Shown: positions 48,917 to 60,336 of the stretch, piece by piece | Layout: each line of letters starts with the position of its first letter | Position numbering within the stretch: position 1 is the first letter of the stretch | DNA from: Atopsyche davidsoni | Lineage: Eukaryota > Arthropoda > Insecta > Trichoptera > Hydrobiosidae | Length of the DNA stretch: 64,000 nt | NCBI GenBank assembly: GCA_022113835.1 | Contig: JAILWY010000019.1 | Location: 6,782,001 to 6,846,000, forward strand | Direction of reading: 5' to 3' | Program-made: the position numbers and the translations under genes | Notes under the pieces: model-generated | What the model saw: the letters and a program-made list of their open reading frames with translations, nothing else | Told to the model about the DNA's origin: nothing | Databases searched by the model: none

Positions 48917-50772
48917 CTTCCATCAACAGCATGGACAGCAGACACATTCAGGCCTAGTTCTTTGAAGCACAGCTCCATCCGTTGTCTTCTGTCAGGTCTC
49001 CGCTCCAGGTTGATCATGTATATTTTATCGAATCCAACGGTATCTCTCGAGGGGTAGTGAATGAACTTCTCGAAGATGCTATCAAATCGAATTTCGGTGT
49101 TATCGGAAATTGATTCAATCTTGATATTAATCAACTGTTGATAGTCCATTTCAATGGTGTCTTTCACTTGAAGAGGAATCATGACATATCCATATTTTTT
49201 TTCATTGCATACGTGTAAACTGATGTCTGAAAATGGAAAACGAAGCATTGAACTATATTATATAAATATAATAATAAACTAAAAAACAAGTTAATTGTTT
49301 TAAAATTAGTCGGCTGTTATGCTGTTTAGAAACGATTCTCAGAATTAGCACGAGACAACAGAATCCAACGAAAGCAACCGATTTATAAAATGAAACAATT
49401 TACTTAAAGCACTTGTGAACTCAAGACGTTACATTCGTAAAGGCCTTATAGTCTGTTCTCAAGGGCACAGTTGCTTACTGATCATGGGATCTCAGATATA
49501 AGTCCGAGTTAAGCAACTGCCTCCACTTTTAATTAGAAATAAAATTCCCTTGTTAACATGCTTATACTCCATTTGCAGCCCCAAACTCTCACAAAGCAGA
49601 GTAAATAAACTATTCATCTAGATAACAGAAGTTTGGTTGTTATCTTCAACTGGTGTAGATGAAAGTATGCATGGAAATACCTGATTTATTAGCGGACACG
49701 GCAAATGCAATGATGTCATCGAATGGTCCGTCGTAATTCTTCAAGTTACTAGGATTGTATGTCAATCTATCAGAAGCTGATATTCTTAAGTTTATGAGAA
49801 CTGCAGAGTGTACCATCGGGACATTAAAACAGCCGAGTCTTTCTCTATATAAAGTTGGCTTGTACTCCTCTGTTCGAACATAATAATACTTTTTGCTCAT
49901 ACCGCACCTTAAATATCAAAAAAATAATAAGTTTACTTAGCAATTTAATTGTCAAGATCATTTCACACATATTTAATGCAGCAGAGCACAAGGGACTTAC
50001 CAAAAGTTTGAATATAAACCGTCAGACTTCAACATGGGAGCTACTACAGGAAGATTTTTAGAAACAAGATCTTTTAAAACCGATACTTCTGTAAAGAAAA
50101 CGTCTGCATCCAGCATCTGTAAATAAAAATCAAAGATTTTACACTTATGAAAAACAAAAACACATTGATAAATAATAAATTACATTTATATAAATAATGA
50201 GACTAACCAAAAGAAAATCTGCCCAACTATTACGAGCAAAGTTCAAAGCGTGTTCCCTTAATTTTATGACGTGTTGAAATCGACTCTTAGGCCAATCGGT
50301 CGGGCCGCTCTCGTCGGGGAACTTTCTCAATCCTTCTTCTATCATTTCAATGTCTATATTGTGATACAAGTCCTTTACTTCCGCAAACCACAACTTCAGT
50401 ACTTCAAACGTGTCGTCCTGATTATGGTCGCTGCGAATCCTAAAACACATAAATTGCACACAGTTATATTTTTGTTACTATCTGAATAACTTCAGTCATG
50501 AAATTGTCTTTTTTGTTATTTTATTAAAATGTACTGAATAACCTTTAAAAAATTAAGTACACCCACCAAAGAGATATTCTGTCTTTAGGATAGTCCAGCA
50601 TTGTCAGTAGACTTAAGAAATAAGGCAGCGTGTGTGCTTTATTCCTAGCGAGTATAGAAATAGAAACCGTTGGCCATTTGTATGCACCGGTAGTTGTGTC
50701 ATCGCCCCGAATCCCAGCAGAGTAAATAATCAAAATAAACAAACAAACTGTGAACTTCATTACGAGAATCAT
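48917..50772 (-). CDS. GT25 family glycosyltransferase (procollagen galactosyltransferase-like), 5' five exons, incomplete
   Basis: Exons in transcription order: 50567-50772, 50208-50439, 50001-50116, 49681-49907, 48917-49226; GT-AG junctions throughout and 364 residues in frame. The family adds galactose to hydroxylysine of collagen-type sequences in the ER. A signal peptide lies at the start (MKFTVCLFILIIYSAG from Met5; Met1 is four codons upstream). The first, GT2-like domain is complete: ISILARNKAHTLPYFL, DHNQDD, LDADVF with a DxD motif (149-151), VAPML, GLYSNFWCG, VPMVHSA and FDDIIAF. The second domain begins with YMINLERRPDRRQR (330-343) and ends at VHAVDG, followed by a perfect donor GTGAGT. 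The remaining ~230 residues, with the second catalytic region and any ER-retention signal, are not found downstream. Divergent neighbour hig starts 1.7 kb away. Confidence 0.9.
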
Positions 50773-51125
50773 TATAAAAATGCAGAAGATCGAGTCTTTT
50801 GTTAAAATAAACTTTTTTGCTGTTATCGATACATATCAAACGTATATCTAAGTTGTAGTATATTGTCGTTCATATGTAGTATTTGTTCAATATCGTATAT
50901 CTTTGATCTGACAGCAATGAACTTTCAACTTTGACAATTACAATTTGATAATATTTAGAAATGTTGCTAGATTACAAATTATAATAAATCCTATCAGATG
51001 AGATTTAGAAAAGTGATCATTCATTTATAAGACGCTCATCTGCATTTATCTTTTTATAAATAATTTATAAAAATGACAATTTCATATGAAATAGTGAATC
51101 ACCGCAGTGAAGTTAGTAGGAGTAG

Positions 51126-51140
51126 TAACCTAACCTAACC
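51126..51140. repeat. short telomere-like CCTAA tract
   Basis: TAACCTAACCTAACC is three units of the insect telomeric pentamer (TTAGG on the other strand). It is far too short to be a telomere; interstitial. Confidence 0.6.
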
Positions 51141-51187
51141 TTCTCAAGCCTTGGTGCGCGGGTCAAACCTTCAAACTAAACGGTATG

Positions 51188-51473
51188 TTTAGTAAAATCT
51201 CGATATAACGGACCGATTGGGGGGAGGAGGTATCTGTTAAAGCCGAAAGTCCGTTATATAAAAATTGGTTTAAAATAAATAAAAAAAATTTTTTTTGATA
51301 ATACACTGTATGTATTTAGATATAAATAAAAAATACAAAACACAGACAAAATTGTATTTAATTGTCTTTGGACACTCGTTTTGAAGTGACGTTGCTGGTT
51401 TGGTACCGACGCGATCCTTTTACAGACACCCCCTCCCCCCAATTGTGGTCCGTTATATCGAGGTTTTACTGTA
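51188..51473. mobile_element. pogo/Tigger-type MITE with long terminal inverted repeats
   Basis: The left end reads AGTAAAATCTCGATATAACG. The right end on the other strand reads TACAGTAAAACCTCGATATA. Similarity continues inward through ACGGACC and TTGGGGGGAGG for about 55 bp. Total length is about 286 bp with no coding frame. This terminal sequence style is typical of pogo/Tigger elements, which insert at TA. Confidence 0.8.
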
Positions 51474-51620
51474 CACTAATACCCCCCTTTACGCGACCCC
51501 GTTATCCGCGTTTTCACTACAACGCGAATTTCAAATTCGCGTTAAAATGCCTCGCATTACGCGAATTTCTTATTTTAAGAATGTGTACGAACTCATCAGT
51601 CAAGTCATTGACTTCTCTTA

Positions 51621-51713
51621 ACAATTAAAAATAGCGTTGAACGTATTTTACAAGAACGTAAAAGAAACGCTACCCAAAAGACAATAGATGTATTTTTCAG
51701 TAAAAATAACGGT
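51621..51713 (+). pseudogene. pogo/Tigger-type transposase C-terminal fragment
   Basis: The frame reads TIKNSVERILQERKRN followed by ATQKTIDVFFSKNNG. Pogo/Tigger transposases commonly end in a stretch of this kind; QKTIDVFF also fits the pattern of a PCNA-binding PIP box (Q-x-x-I-x-x-F-F). A stop lies four codons upstream and the downstream side is cut by the nested insertion, so it is a relic. Assignment rests on motif style and on the surrounding terminal repeats. Confidence 0.5.
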
Positions 51714-51905
51714 ACTTGTTTTTATCCGACCACCAAAAAACTTGTACCTAACCTTTTTTTTTTTAACCTAACCTAACCTAACCCAACGAATCGAGCGGTC
51801 GTGGAAATCTGCAATGAACGAAATAAACGCCACAACGGGACTCATCGTCATATGATAGATTCTTTACATTAAAAAATTTTGGTGGTCGGATAAAAAACAA
51901 GTACC
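51711..51905. mobile_element. 195-bp MITE with 28-bp inverted ends, 8-bp target duplication and a telomere-like core
   Basis: The left arm (GGTACTTGTTTTTATCCGAC onward) and right arm (ending in AAACAAGTACC) are near-perfect inverted copies over 28-29 bp. AAAATAAC immediately precedes it (51703-51710) and immediately follows it (51906-51913), a perfect 8-bp target duplication. The interior contains a T tract and AACCTAACCTAACCTAACCC (51764-51783), i.e. CCTAA repeats. Eight-bp duplication suggests hAT-type transposition, but the termini are not those of the hAT elements elsewhere in the window. Confidence 0.85.
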
Positions 51906-52451
51906 AAAATAACATGTAATACTGCATAAAGTGATTGATTCAAATGATTCGTATATTTTGTATTAAGTTGTGACTGTGTATGTATGTTTAATCGTAAACC
52001 CCGATATACGCGAATTTCACTTAACGCGATTTTTGCCGGAACGTATCCCTCGCGTAAAGCGGGGTATTACTGTATGAAGTTTGGCATTGCGCGGACCGCG
52101 TGTTTGGCACCGCTGGCGCTTCGGGGGTAGTTCGCTAGTACGTATGGCCGAATTAAGATCCCGATTTTGCGCAATAATGCGTTTCGCGTAACTGACGTTT
52201 CGTTTATTATTCCCCAGCTGATGACAGTTACTCCGGAAGAAAACAGTGCGGATATAAAAGCAACCTGGAAATAACAGCAGTCCAGACACTGCCTGCGATA
52301 TTTCTTTACATTTCTCATTCTAAATACATTAGAGATTATAGTAATATCTCTTTATTTTGGATACACGCTCAATTCATACAATCGACACCAAACAATTGCT
52401 TAGCTTCTGTAGTTTGTATAATTTTACTGGGTTGCGTTTATTATTTGGGGA

Positions 52452-55400
52452 ATGTATAATATAATGCATATTTTAATTTTTGGGGTGTTTATATTGCGTT
52501 TGACTAATTTCTGTGCTTTGGCACAGGAAACGTCACCAATGACGCCCACCACAGAGGAATACTTAACTACAGAAGAAGGTGAATAAAGTTTGTAACTGTA
52601 TTACAACGATATTGAATAGTCTCTAACTGTATTTTTCCGACTATAGTTACAGATCAATTTAAGTGCAATCTACCTGAAATTGCTGTTAATGGAACCGACT
52701 TGGAGAAGTCTTCATTTCAGTCAGATTTCACCTGGATATCTGAGGTAAATTTTAAAGATATTCTTGCAAGTAAATGCAGCATCACTTATATGCACTCAGA
52801 CTGAAATTACAGCAAAGCAACCCCATATTTAATCTAGAATATACGGATGATAAATAATTTTTTTAAAATAAATTTTGGTTTATTAAATGCTTTCTTTAGA
52901 ATCCTATGTTACGAACTTTAGTTGCAAAATAACTTTAAAAAAGTTTTAATTTTCTTCGAGGACAAGGTAGATTTTCTTAGGTAAATGATATACTGTCCCT
53001 AAACAGAAAATACTATAAATAACATCCGTTTCCAAAATATAGTTCTGTTTTTAATATATATATAATCTTTCCATGAAATTTTAGGTGAAATTTCCTGGTC
53101 TCGTAGGTCCTCTACAGGAACGTCTTATTTGCAAGATAAAATGCATCGATGGACAGTGGGTTGGGCCTTTATGTGCTACAAATGAAGGTACACATAAATA
53201 TATATGTTTATTAATAGACTTGTACAGACTTTACTAGAACCAAAATGATACATTGTCCAAATATGATTTAATCAGGTGTAATATTAATGGTTTATAATTA
53301 TTTTTATTTCAGATGGAAGATTTCAACCTATATTTCGAGAATGTACCATGCCACATGATAATCCACATCTATTTCTTACATTCAGAAATAACAGTATATC
53401 TGTGAGAATAAATAAACTAAAATAAGATTACAGTGTTTATTTTATATACTCTCAACATGTATGTTATACATAAAAAATTTTTTTTTTAGCCTGGTTCTAG
53501 ATTTGCTCATGGATCTGCCGTAAATGCAAGATGCAAGGAGCTGGGAACTTACAAACTCCTCGGAGAGAGTTCTATTGTCTGCAGCAATGGAGAATGGAGT
53601 ACCAAATTACCTACATGTATTCCTACTTCTGTTTTGACAAATTTTACTGGTAAATATTAATATTTGTTTTATAAAAAATAAACAGAAATATTTTTTTTTA
53701 TAAAAAAGTGGCTGCCGCAGCTGCTTCATAATCTTAGGTTATACTTAAAAAATCTGTGGTTCTATTTCTTAAATGTATTGATATTGCAGAAGATGCCCCT
53801 CCAACAATATTGATTAATATTCCTTCGGGTTCTGCATCTGTGGAACCTGCAGGAGAGCTATTTGTGTATCCAGATTCTACAGTTTATCTTGACTGCATCG
53901 TTGTTCGCAGAGTTGGCAACCCTGAGTGGTCGTCTACCACTAACTTTCAACACCATAATATTGGTTGGTCAAAATATTTATATTTATAGTTAAAATATTT
54001 ACATAGTCAAATATAACATTATGAGTTTTAAATGGTCAAGGTCATTCATAGAAATGGATGAGGCCATAAGTATACAAACCTTCAGACCTCTTGGTTTTTT
54101 ATAATGGCTTACTAGTCGATAAGACTACTGGTGTATTTTCTTGAATACATAATGATCAATACTTGTACATTATACATTTCATTAATTTGAAATTCTATAT
54201 TTCTATGGGTTTTATTAATAGATAAAATTACGTGGATAAAAACTAAAGACTATAATGGGTGTGTACAATAAACTTCCACACCAGCTGGCTACAAAGCAGC
54301 AGCCAGGAACATGTGTTTTTGAGCCTTCGTTCCTGGAAGATAGGAACAAGGTAATCGTGCAATGGACATGAGATAAAAGTTATAAATAATATTGTACTTT
54401 CAAAATGTTCTCTTGCAGATTGGTCGCAGGAGTTGATGGAAAAGGATTCACATTACAGACTCATGCTTCAGCACGTGAAGACGCAAGATTCAGGAATTTA
54501 CACTTGCGCAACTCCACACGGCGTCACCAATAGTATAACAATACACGTTGTTAGTGAGTTTAACACAAATACCTTAATATTTATAATCTTATAGCTATAC
54601 TACTTACAGCAAATAATTCTCAACGACGTAAAGAATTTTAGCACTGTCAAAAAGATCACTTCATGACATTCAACTGTAAGTGGTCTTATAATATCTATAA
54701 TACAAATAGCGGCATTGGTTTTTGGTACAATGATTATTATAAATGAAAAATTCATGCACGTAAAAAGAAAAATATATTTAAACCATTGTAACTGATAAAT
54801 AACATTTATTTTTTGACAGCAATGCATTGCGAACCATTTGACGTGATAGAACCTTATTTGACTCATTGGCTCGAAGGCAGTAACCTTGGTCAAGCAATGA
54901 GATTCTCTTGCCCGGTTGGGTTTCGATTGAACGGAACAGCGAACATAACTTGCCAAGGATCTGGTAATGTATCTCGTCCTTTTAATTATTTCAAAGATTC
55001 ACGCTACCACCAAAAATCAACAACCATAAAACAAACAGGAACAAGAAAACTGTGTTTTTCACTTATGCATTTTATAAAAATAATTTTCAGGACACTGGTC
55101 TGCGGGAGTTCCTCATTGCACTCCCATTTTTTGTCCACGTCTATCGTGGCCCAGCCCTCAGTTGTCCTTGGTAGAGCACAATGCAAGTTACGGAGGACGA
55201 GCCGTATTCCGATGCGCTTGGGGATATCGCCTTGACGGACCTCCAGGGATTGAATGTGACCGCGACGGCAGTTGGACGGGCCCCCCGCCCACATGTCTCG
55301 GTGAGGCATTTTACTCTTCAAAGCATGATACATTGAGACATAAACATAAGAGAGATTAATATCAAACTATTATATATGCTAAGTTAAACGATTATTATTA

Positions 55401-55650
55401 TATTTCAGCGATTCAGTGTCCTCCGCCATTACTACCTCACAATGGTCACCTTGCTACTTGGATGCAAGTGCCAAAGAACGGAATGTATGGTGTTGGAGAC
55501 TTGGTGCAGTACAACTGTCTCCAACCTTTCTCTCTTCAAGGAGAAGCGTCCATAGTCTGTACTGAGACTGGGTTTTGGTCTCACCCGCCTCCTTTCTGCG
55601 TCAACTCTTCCACCGTCTCCACGCAAGATCCGTTCTTTACAGATTTTTAA
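52452..55650 (+). CDS. hig: Hikaru genki, secreted synaptic Ig/CCP protein, ten exons, 493 residues
   Basis: Exons: 52452-52578, 52647-52744, 53085-53187, 53313-53401, 53490-53649, 53790-53963, 54419-54553, 54820-54963, 55091-55300, 55409-55650, ending TAA. The frame is continuous across all nine introns (68-455 bp). Signal peptide from Met5 ([12 protein letters not shown], cleavage near LALA-Q); an in-frame Met lies four codons upstream. Domains: CCP/sushi 1 (C49-C105, short), CCP 2 (C120-C182), one Ig domain (C228, W239, DSGIYTC280), CCP 3 (C299-C353), CCP 4 (C358-C412), CCP 5 (C417-C477), each CCP closing in W-x-x-P-x-C style. Ig flanked by CCPs is the Hig arrangement; in Drosophila Hig sits in the synaptic cleft of cholinergic synapses and affects locomotion. 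This protein is shorter than the fly one and has little N-terminal extension. The exon 6 donor (GTTGGT) is weak but required by frame and Ig alignment. Confidence 0.93.
53964..54418 (+). other. hig intron 6
   Basis: The longest hig intron (455 bp), starting with the weak donor GTTGGT. No additional coding segment fits the Ig domain here. Confidence 0.6.
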
Positions 55651-55740
55651 TAGTCTTCGTAGAATTATATTACATTAAGTAATTACATTGTTTAGAGAAA
55701 CGTTTTTATGAGAGTTCATCTTAGAAGTTGCTGTATATTT

Positions 55741-55746
55741 AATAAA
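55741..55746 (+). terminator. AATAAA polyadenylation signal for hig
   Basis: First AATAAA after the hig stop codon, 91 bases downstream, in AT-rich 3' flank. Other AATAAA words follow, so usage is uncertain. Confidence 0.45.
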
Positions 55747-58450
55747 ATTCTAGTCCTGTTGCGAGTTATAATCTTAAAGCAATATTTTATATTAAAAACC
55801 TCTTTTGATTTCATCATGAAAATTAAATTTGGGAACAATCTATTTATTTATAATAGTATAGAAATAATTACTAGAGATCGGAGGTATGAAAAAAAATACT
55901 GTGCCAAATCAACCACCAAGATATTTGATTTATATTTTTAGACTATTTCATTTGTTTTACGTCAAAATAAATAATTAATACAACTGATCAATTGATTTTA
56001 AAAGAATTTAATGTCAAAATAAAAACTTTTGACTGAAATAAACCATATGTGATTTGTACGTGTCAAAAATCTATTTATAAAGCGAGAACAAGCGTTTTAA
56101 ATTCAATGTTGAGGAAGAATTATGATGTTTAACTTAAAATATTGTGAAAACTAATCTTAAAGTATATCTTATCCTTTCTTTAATTAATTCTTAGTTATTA
56201 AGAACTGAAGTCCCTTATATAAATCCATACCACATGGTAGACTTTCCAAATTACAATTCCCTATTTACATATCGTAAACTACCCCATTATCACTTCTCTC
56301 AAAACACAAATTTTAATTCCACATATGCTTAAACTTAAACCCTATGAAATAAACTATAATTGTATAAAATTCATTTATTTAGCTTGAAAATGTTGTGAGA
56401 GAAAAGCGCTTACTAAAAATAATTTTATATATATAATTATATTACAATTTAGTTGATTTCAATCAAACTAATTTTTTTTCGTACTTAGTTTGATTCAGCA
56501 CTATTTTTTGCTATCAATCACTGATAATTACACATTGAATTTAATGTGTTATAATAAGTATGTAATAATAGTTACTGTTATAATATATTTGTGCAGAAAT
56601 ATATAAAATAGTTATAAAAATATTTTGTTATTTTTTAAAGTATAAGCTTAAGTATATTTAATTGTAGGTTATGAAACAATCAGATATTAAATATAACATT
56701 GTTTTTTTAAATATAATTGATACAGGTATATTTGATTGCTTGATGATGAAATTTATCAAACTCTTTGAAACATTTATTGTTTTAAAATATTTTTATGTTT
56801 TTGCTACAACGCAAACACAATTCATCTGTTGTGATTATTCATAATACCAAAATACAAAATTTCGAAAAGCAAGTTTCGAATAGTTGTAATAGATTTGTTC
56901 GCAATATGTGCCAATAATCTCACAAAACTATAGCTGGAAATATCTCGGCTTCTTTTTAAAATGGAAACAAACACAAAAGATGGATAAGAAATATAACCTT
57001 GAAAGAAAGCGAGATAGAAAAACTCATATGTGAATATCGGAAGCAATAACTTTACTTTACTTCGCCACTGATTGGTAAATACACCTGTTTTACACTAGTA
57101 TATTACAAGTATCCTATCTTATAACATAATAATTAATATAAAGCTCTATGTACTTTATCTTAATGATAATAATGAAATATTCACAAAATATTGGCAGAAA
57201 TTTAATATAAATTAACGTTACTAGATCAACGATATGAACTCTCCTTTGTGACAATCTAAAATCACAAAATAAATGTTATTTTCTTGCAGGTTAAGAGCTT
57301 GATGCAACAGTTTTACTAAAATTACAATACTTCAAGCTATTTTTTTGAAATTGGCAATTCTAAAAAGAAATACACGCAACAATACTTGAAGGCACTTCAA
57401 AAATCCTACGAGGGTAACTGTACAACTTTTACAATATTTTTTAACTTGCCGCGGGTTCTATTTATTGCGCTTTGCGATTTTCCTGCAAGAATACTTTGTT
57501 TTTGGTCATATTGAGAAATGTCTTAATACGTTTGCTGCCGATTTTAAAATGTAATTATCAATATTCTTTCTTGCTTTCCATCTTTTTTTCTTTAATATCT
57601 ACTACTGATTTTTGGCTGAAATGAATTACATTTTTCTTACATTCTATCCTAACAAAACACCTCTAATGTTTTTTTTAACCATACTATCTTCATACATTTG
57701 CTAGCATTAATATTTGTACTTAAAAAATAGTATACTCGCCCACCGTAAATTCAAACAATAGCAAATTTATAAGGCAAGTCGGATAGCATAGCTAACATTG
57801 AAGTTTTGACGGAAGTCAGGCACCGGGGCTTTAAGATGAGTGGAGTCCAGGGGCTTTCAACCCTCAGGATGTATTTGAAAATAAGGTTAATAGTCTACTT
57901 GATTAAACCATTTTCCTGAAAAGACTATTTTTAGACTTTGCTGGAAGTCCACAAGCACCAATCTTAACATCAAAGCTATTAACCATGCAGCCATTTCTTG
58001 TAAAGACGTCGAAAGATCGACGTATATATTTGATTTATTCTTGATCAGTTATTTATATTATTGAATTCCATCATGGTTATGTTAAAGATGTTAAATATCA
58101 CTCGAAATACCCTGTGTTTGTATTGAATACATTACAAAGTAATGCGTGAATGTCGAATGACTTTAACTAATTATTAACGTTTGATTTTTTAAATAAATAT
58201 CGCTTCCTTGAAACTTATACGGCATTTTGCTCGGCCAAGATTTCGTCATCTATCCAAAATAACATTTGAGCCATCTATCGTGTATTATAAAATTATACAC
58301 GGTTTCTTTTTTGTAAAAACTTTCCACGTGAAATATTTTAAAGAAATACTTATTTATTCAAGTGATTTTGCTGATTACTGCGTTGATTGCTATGTCCAAG
58401 ATTTGACAAGTTTTTTGATCAGTTTTATTAAATATAATTTTTTTCTTTCA
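55747..58450. other. AT-rich intergenic stretch 3' of hig
   Basis: No recognisable gene in about 2.7 kb. A few isolated longer frames (56822-57046 minus, 55708-55941 plus) are AT-driven and lack conserved content. Confidence 0.55.
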
Positions 58451-58558
58451 GAATCTGATGGCATCAAGATGGCTGCTCTGACAGGAAAATTACGCAGCAT
58501 AGAAATAAATGAAAAACTCAATAGAAGATTGCCTGTTATAAACATTTTGATTGAATAA
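58451..58558 (+). other. weak candidate exon (35 codons, then TAA)
   Basis: A strong acceptor (TTTTTTTCTTTCAG) is followed by an open segment containing MAALTGKLRSIEINEKLNRR, closing with TAA. The pyrimidine tract and balanced residue content are suggestive, but no upstream partner exon was found and the sequence matches no family I know. Confidence 0.2.
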
Positions 58559-58841
58559 ATTCCGATTTGTTTTCAATATCTGTTTAAATTTATTTTTTCT
58601 GTCTGCACACAATAAGTACCAAGCAAATTAGATATCAAAGTTCATCCCTTATATTCCCTGAAAATAACCTCCCCATATCCGTTTCAAACTGCCTGAACAT
58701 GTAGATATTTTCTAGAAGCAGCTTAATAGTGTCGTCGAACATATTTGTATAATAAGTAAGACCTTCAATATTACATGACCAGCAATTATTGTAGTTTCAA
58801 CTTAAAAATATTATTATCTGATAGGTTAGAAATTTTCAACA

Positions 58842-58956
58842 ATGTCAAAAATAGCTATATCATTTGGTATTGAATTTATCACACTGTTAGGCGGTGCATG
58901 TGTAATTGGTGGTGAGGGATTTCGGGATAAATTGGAAAATAAAAACGCAGAATTTG
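58842..58956 (+). CDS. candidate first exon of a very small membrane protein
   Basis: ATG in good context (TTTCAACA before it) opens a frame with a hydrophobic segment (FITLLGGACVIGG, residues about 12-24) followed by a charged tail (FRDKLENKNAEF). It ends at a consensus donor GTGAGT with one base of carry. A possible acceptor at 59361-59363 (CTGTTTCAG) would add only AWSIW before a stop, giving about 43 residues. Single-pass micropeptides of this shape are known in mitochondria and ER, but I do not recognise this one. Chance is a real alternative. Confidence 0.3.
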
Positions 58957-60336
58957 GTGAGTATCCTTTATTTAAATATTTTTTCCGTACAGTTTGTTTA
59001 TCTTATTTACATCAAGACATAATAATATTATGACACACAATAACGTTAAATATTTAGGTTATGTTTACTGCAATATATAGGTTTACAATAATAATAATAA
59101 TTAATAAAAACAATTGGAAAATAATGAATCTTAGGCAAAGTTTAAACAAACAATAAATAATACTATATGAACATATCAAAGAAATAACTCTTTGCAAGTT
59201 ATCAAAAATATGCATCCAGACTTTCCTAAATCGTAATTGTTTTATATTTAATCCAAAATAATTGATTGGCAAGAAGTTTAATCAATTTCAAACTTATTAA
59301 AAATTATATTTGATTAAATTTTGTCTCAATAAATTGAAACCACAATATGAGCGTCTGTTTCAGCGTGGTCAATTTGGTAATTGAAGAAACGTTTCCCACC
59401 CCTAAAGTCCTGCAGCTTTCACCTATCGGACATCAATAAGGGTGATAAGTCTTGTAAAGATGGGTAGTTATTCATTTTATATGAATACGCTTGTTATAAA
59501 TGTGCCAATTTAGAGTTAAATTTTTATATATCTTAACAAACAATAAACTATAGTAAAAATGTTGTTAGACAGTTCTTGTTATCGTTTACAACTGCACTTA
59601 TAGTCATGAACTAAATAAGATATGGTTAAATTATAATATACGAGAAAACTTAGGAAAATAACTTAAAACTTACAATATAACATTGACAAGTATATGTTAT
59701 TACTTTTTGGTAAACATATTATAATAATTAGTATTTGAATATAATGTTGTCGATCGACATAATACTTAAAATTCTACGCTTTAAACGGTATGAGGGAGTT
59801 CCTCCTACTTCTGAACATCAATTGAACATTTAAGTGAATAGTATTTGATACTTGAAATATTTATTTTAAACTAAATACAACATAAATATGGTATGCTACT
59901 AACAAAGAGCCATTACTTCCTTTGCCCGCTGAGCTATGTACTTCCCTGAAAGAAAACCAACATCTTATCATTCCGTATTACTGTATAATAGAATAGAAAT
60001 AACATTCATGAGTAAATATAGACACCAATTAAACGAACATATCCTCTAAATATGTAGCCGCACTGGGCAGAGGCAACAGAGCAGAAAGTTGCAGCGGAGG
60101 ATGCGTAGAGCATGTCAGCACTCTAGCAATGCGGCTGTGATAAAAGTGTTGAGAATCATTGTGAATTAAATGTAACATCCAGTTTTACATGATACGACTA
60201 CTAAGATATAATAAATAATTGTCCCTATCGATGCTACCAGCCGGATGTGTACCGCGCTCTGACGCCGAGAGCAACCAGTCCCTGAAGTCAAACCCGTCCG
60301 TCGGACAGACCCTCGCGAGACGCCAGGCGTGTCTCC
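58957..60336. other. intergenic stretch; 3' flank of twz at its right end
   Basis: AT-rich up to about 60220, then GC-rich (60230-60336) as it enters the 3' UTR side of the minus-strand twz gene. Around 59360-59460 lies a less AT-rich patch of unknown nature. Confidence 0.5.

Larger units (their letters stand above)
51472..52074. mobile_element. second pogo/Tigger-type element, non-autonomous, interrupted by a nested insertion
   Basis: The left end TACACTAATACCCC followed by CCTTTACGCG and the right end (other strand) TACAGTAATACCCCGCTTTA with CGCG form the terminal repeats. It abuts the element at 51188-51473, sharing or touching its terminal TA. Inside, 51621-51713 still reads as a pogo-type transposase C-terminus, and 51711-51905 is a separate insertion. 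Without the insertion the element is about 400 bp. Confidence 0.8.

Noticed and set aside
51126..51140. Telomere end
   Set aside because: Only three pentamers, with ordinary genes on both sides; an interstitial trace.
54600..54956. 118-codon minus frame over hig exon 8
   Set aside because: Antisense shadow of a CCP exon; the plus strand explains the sequence fully.
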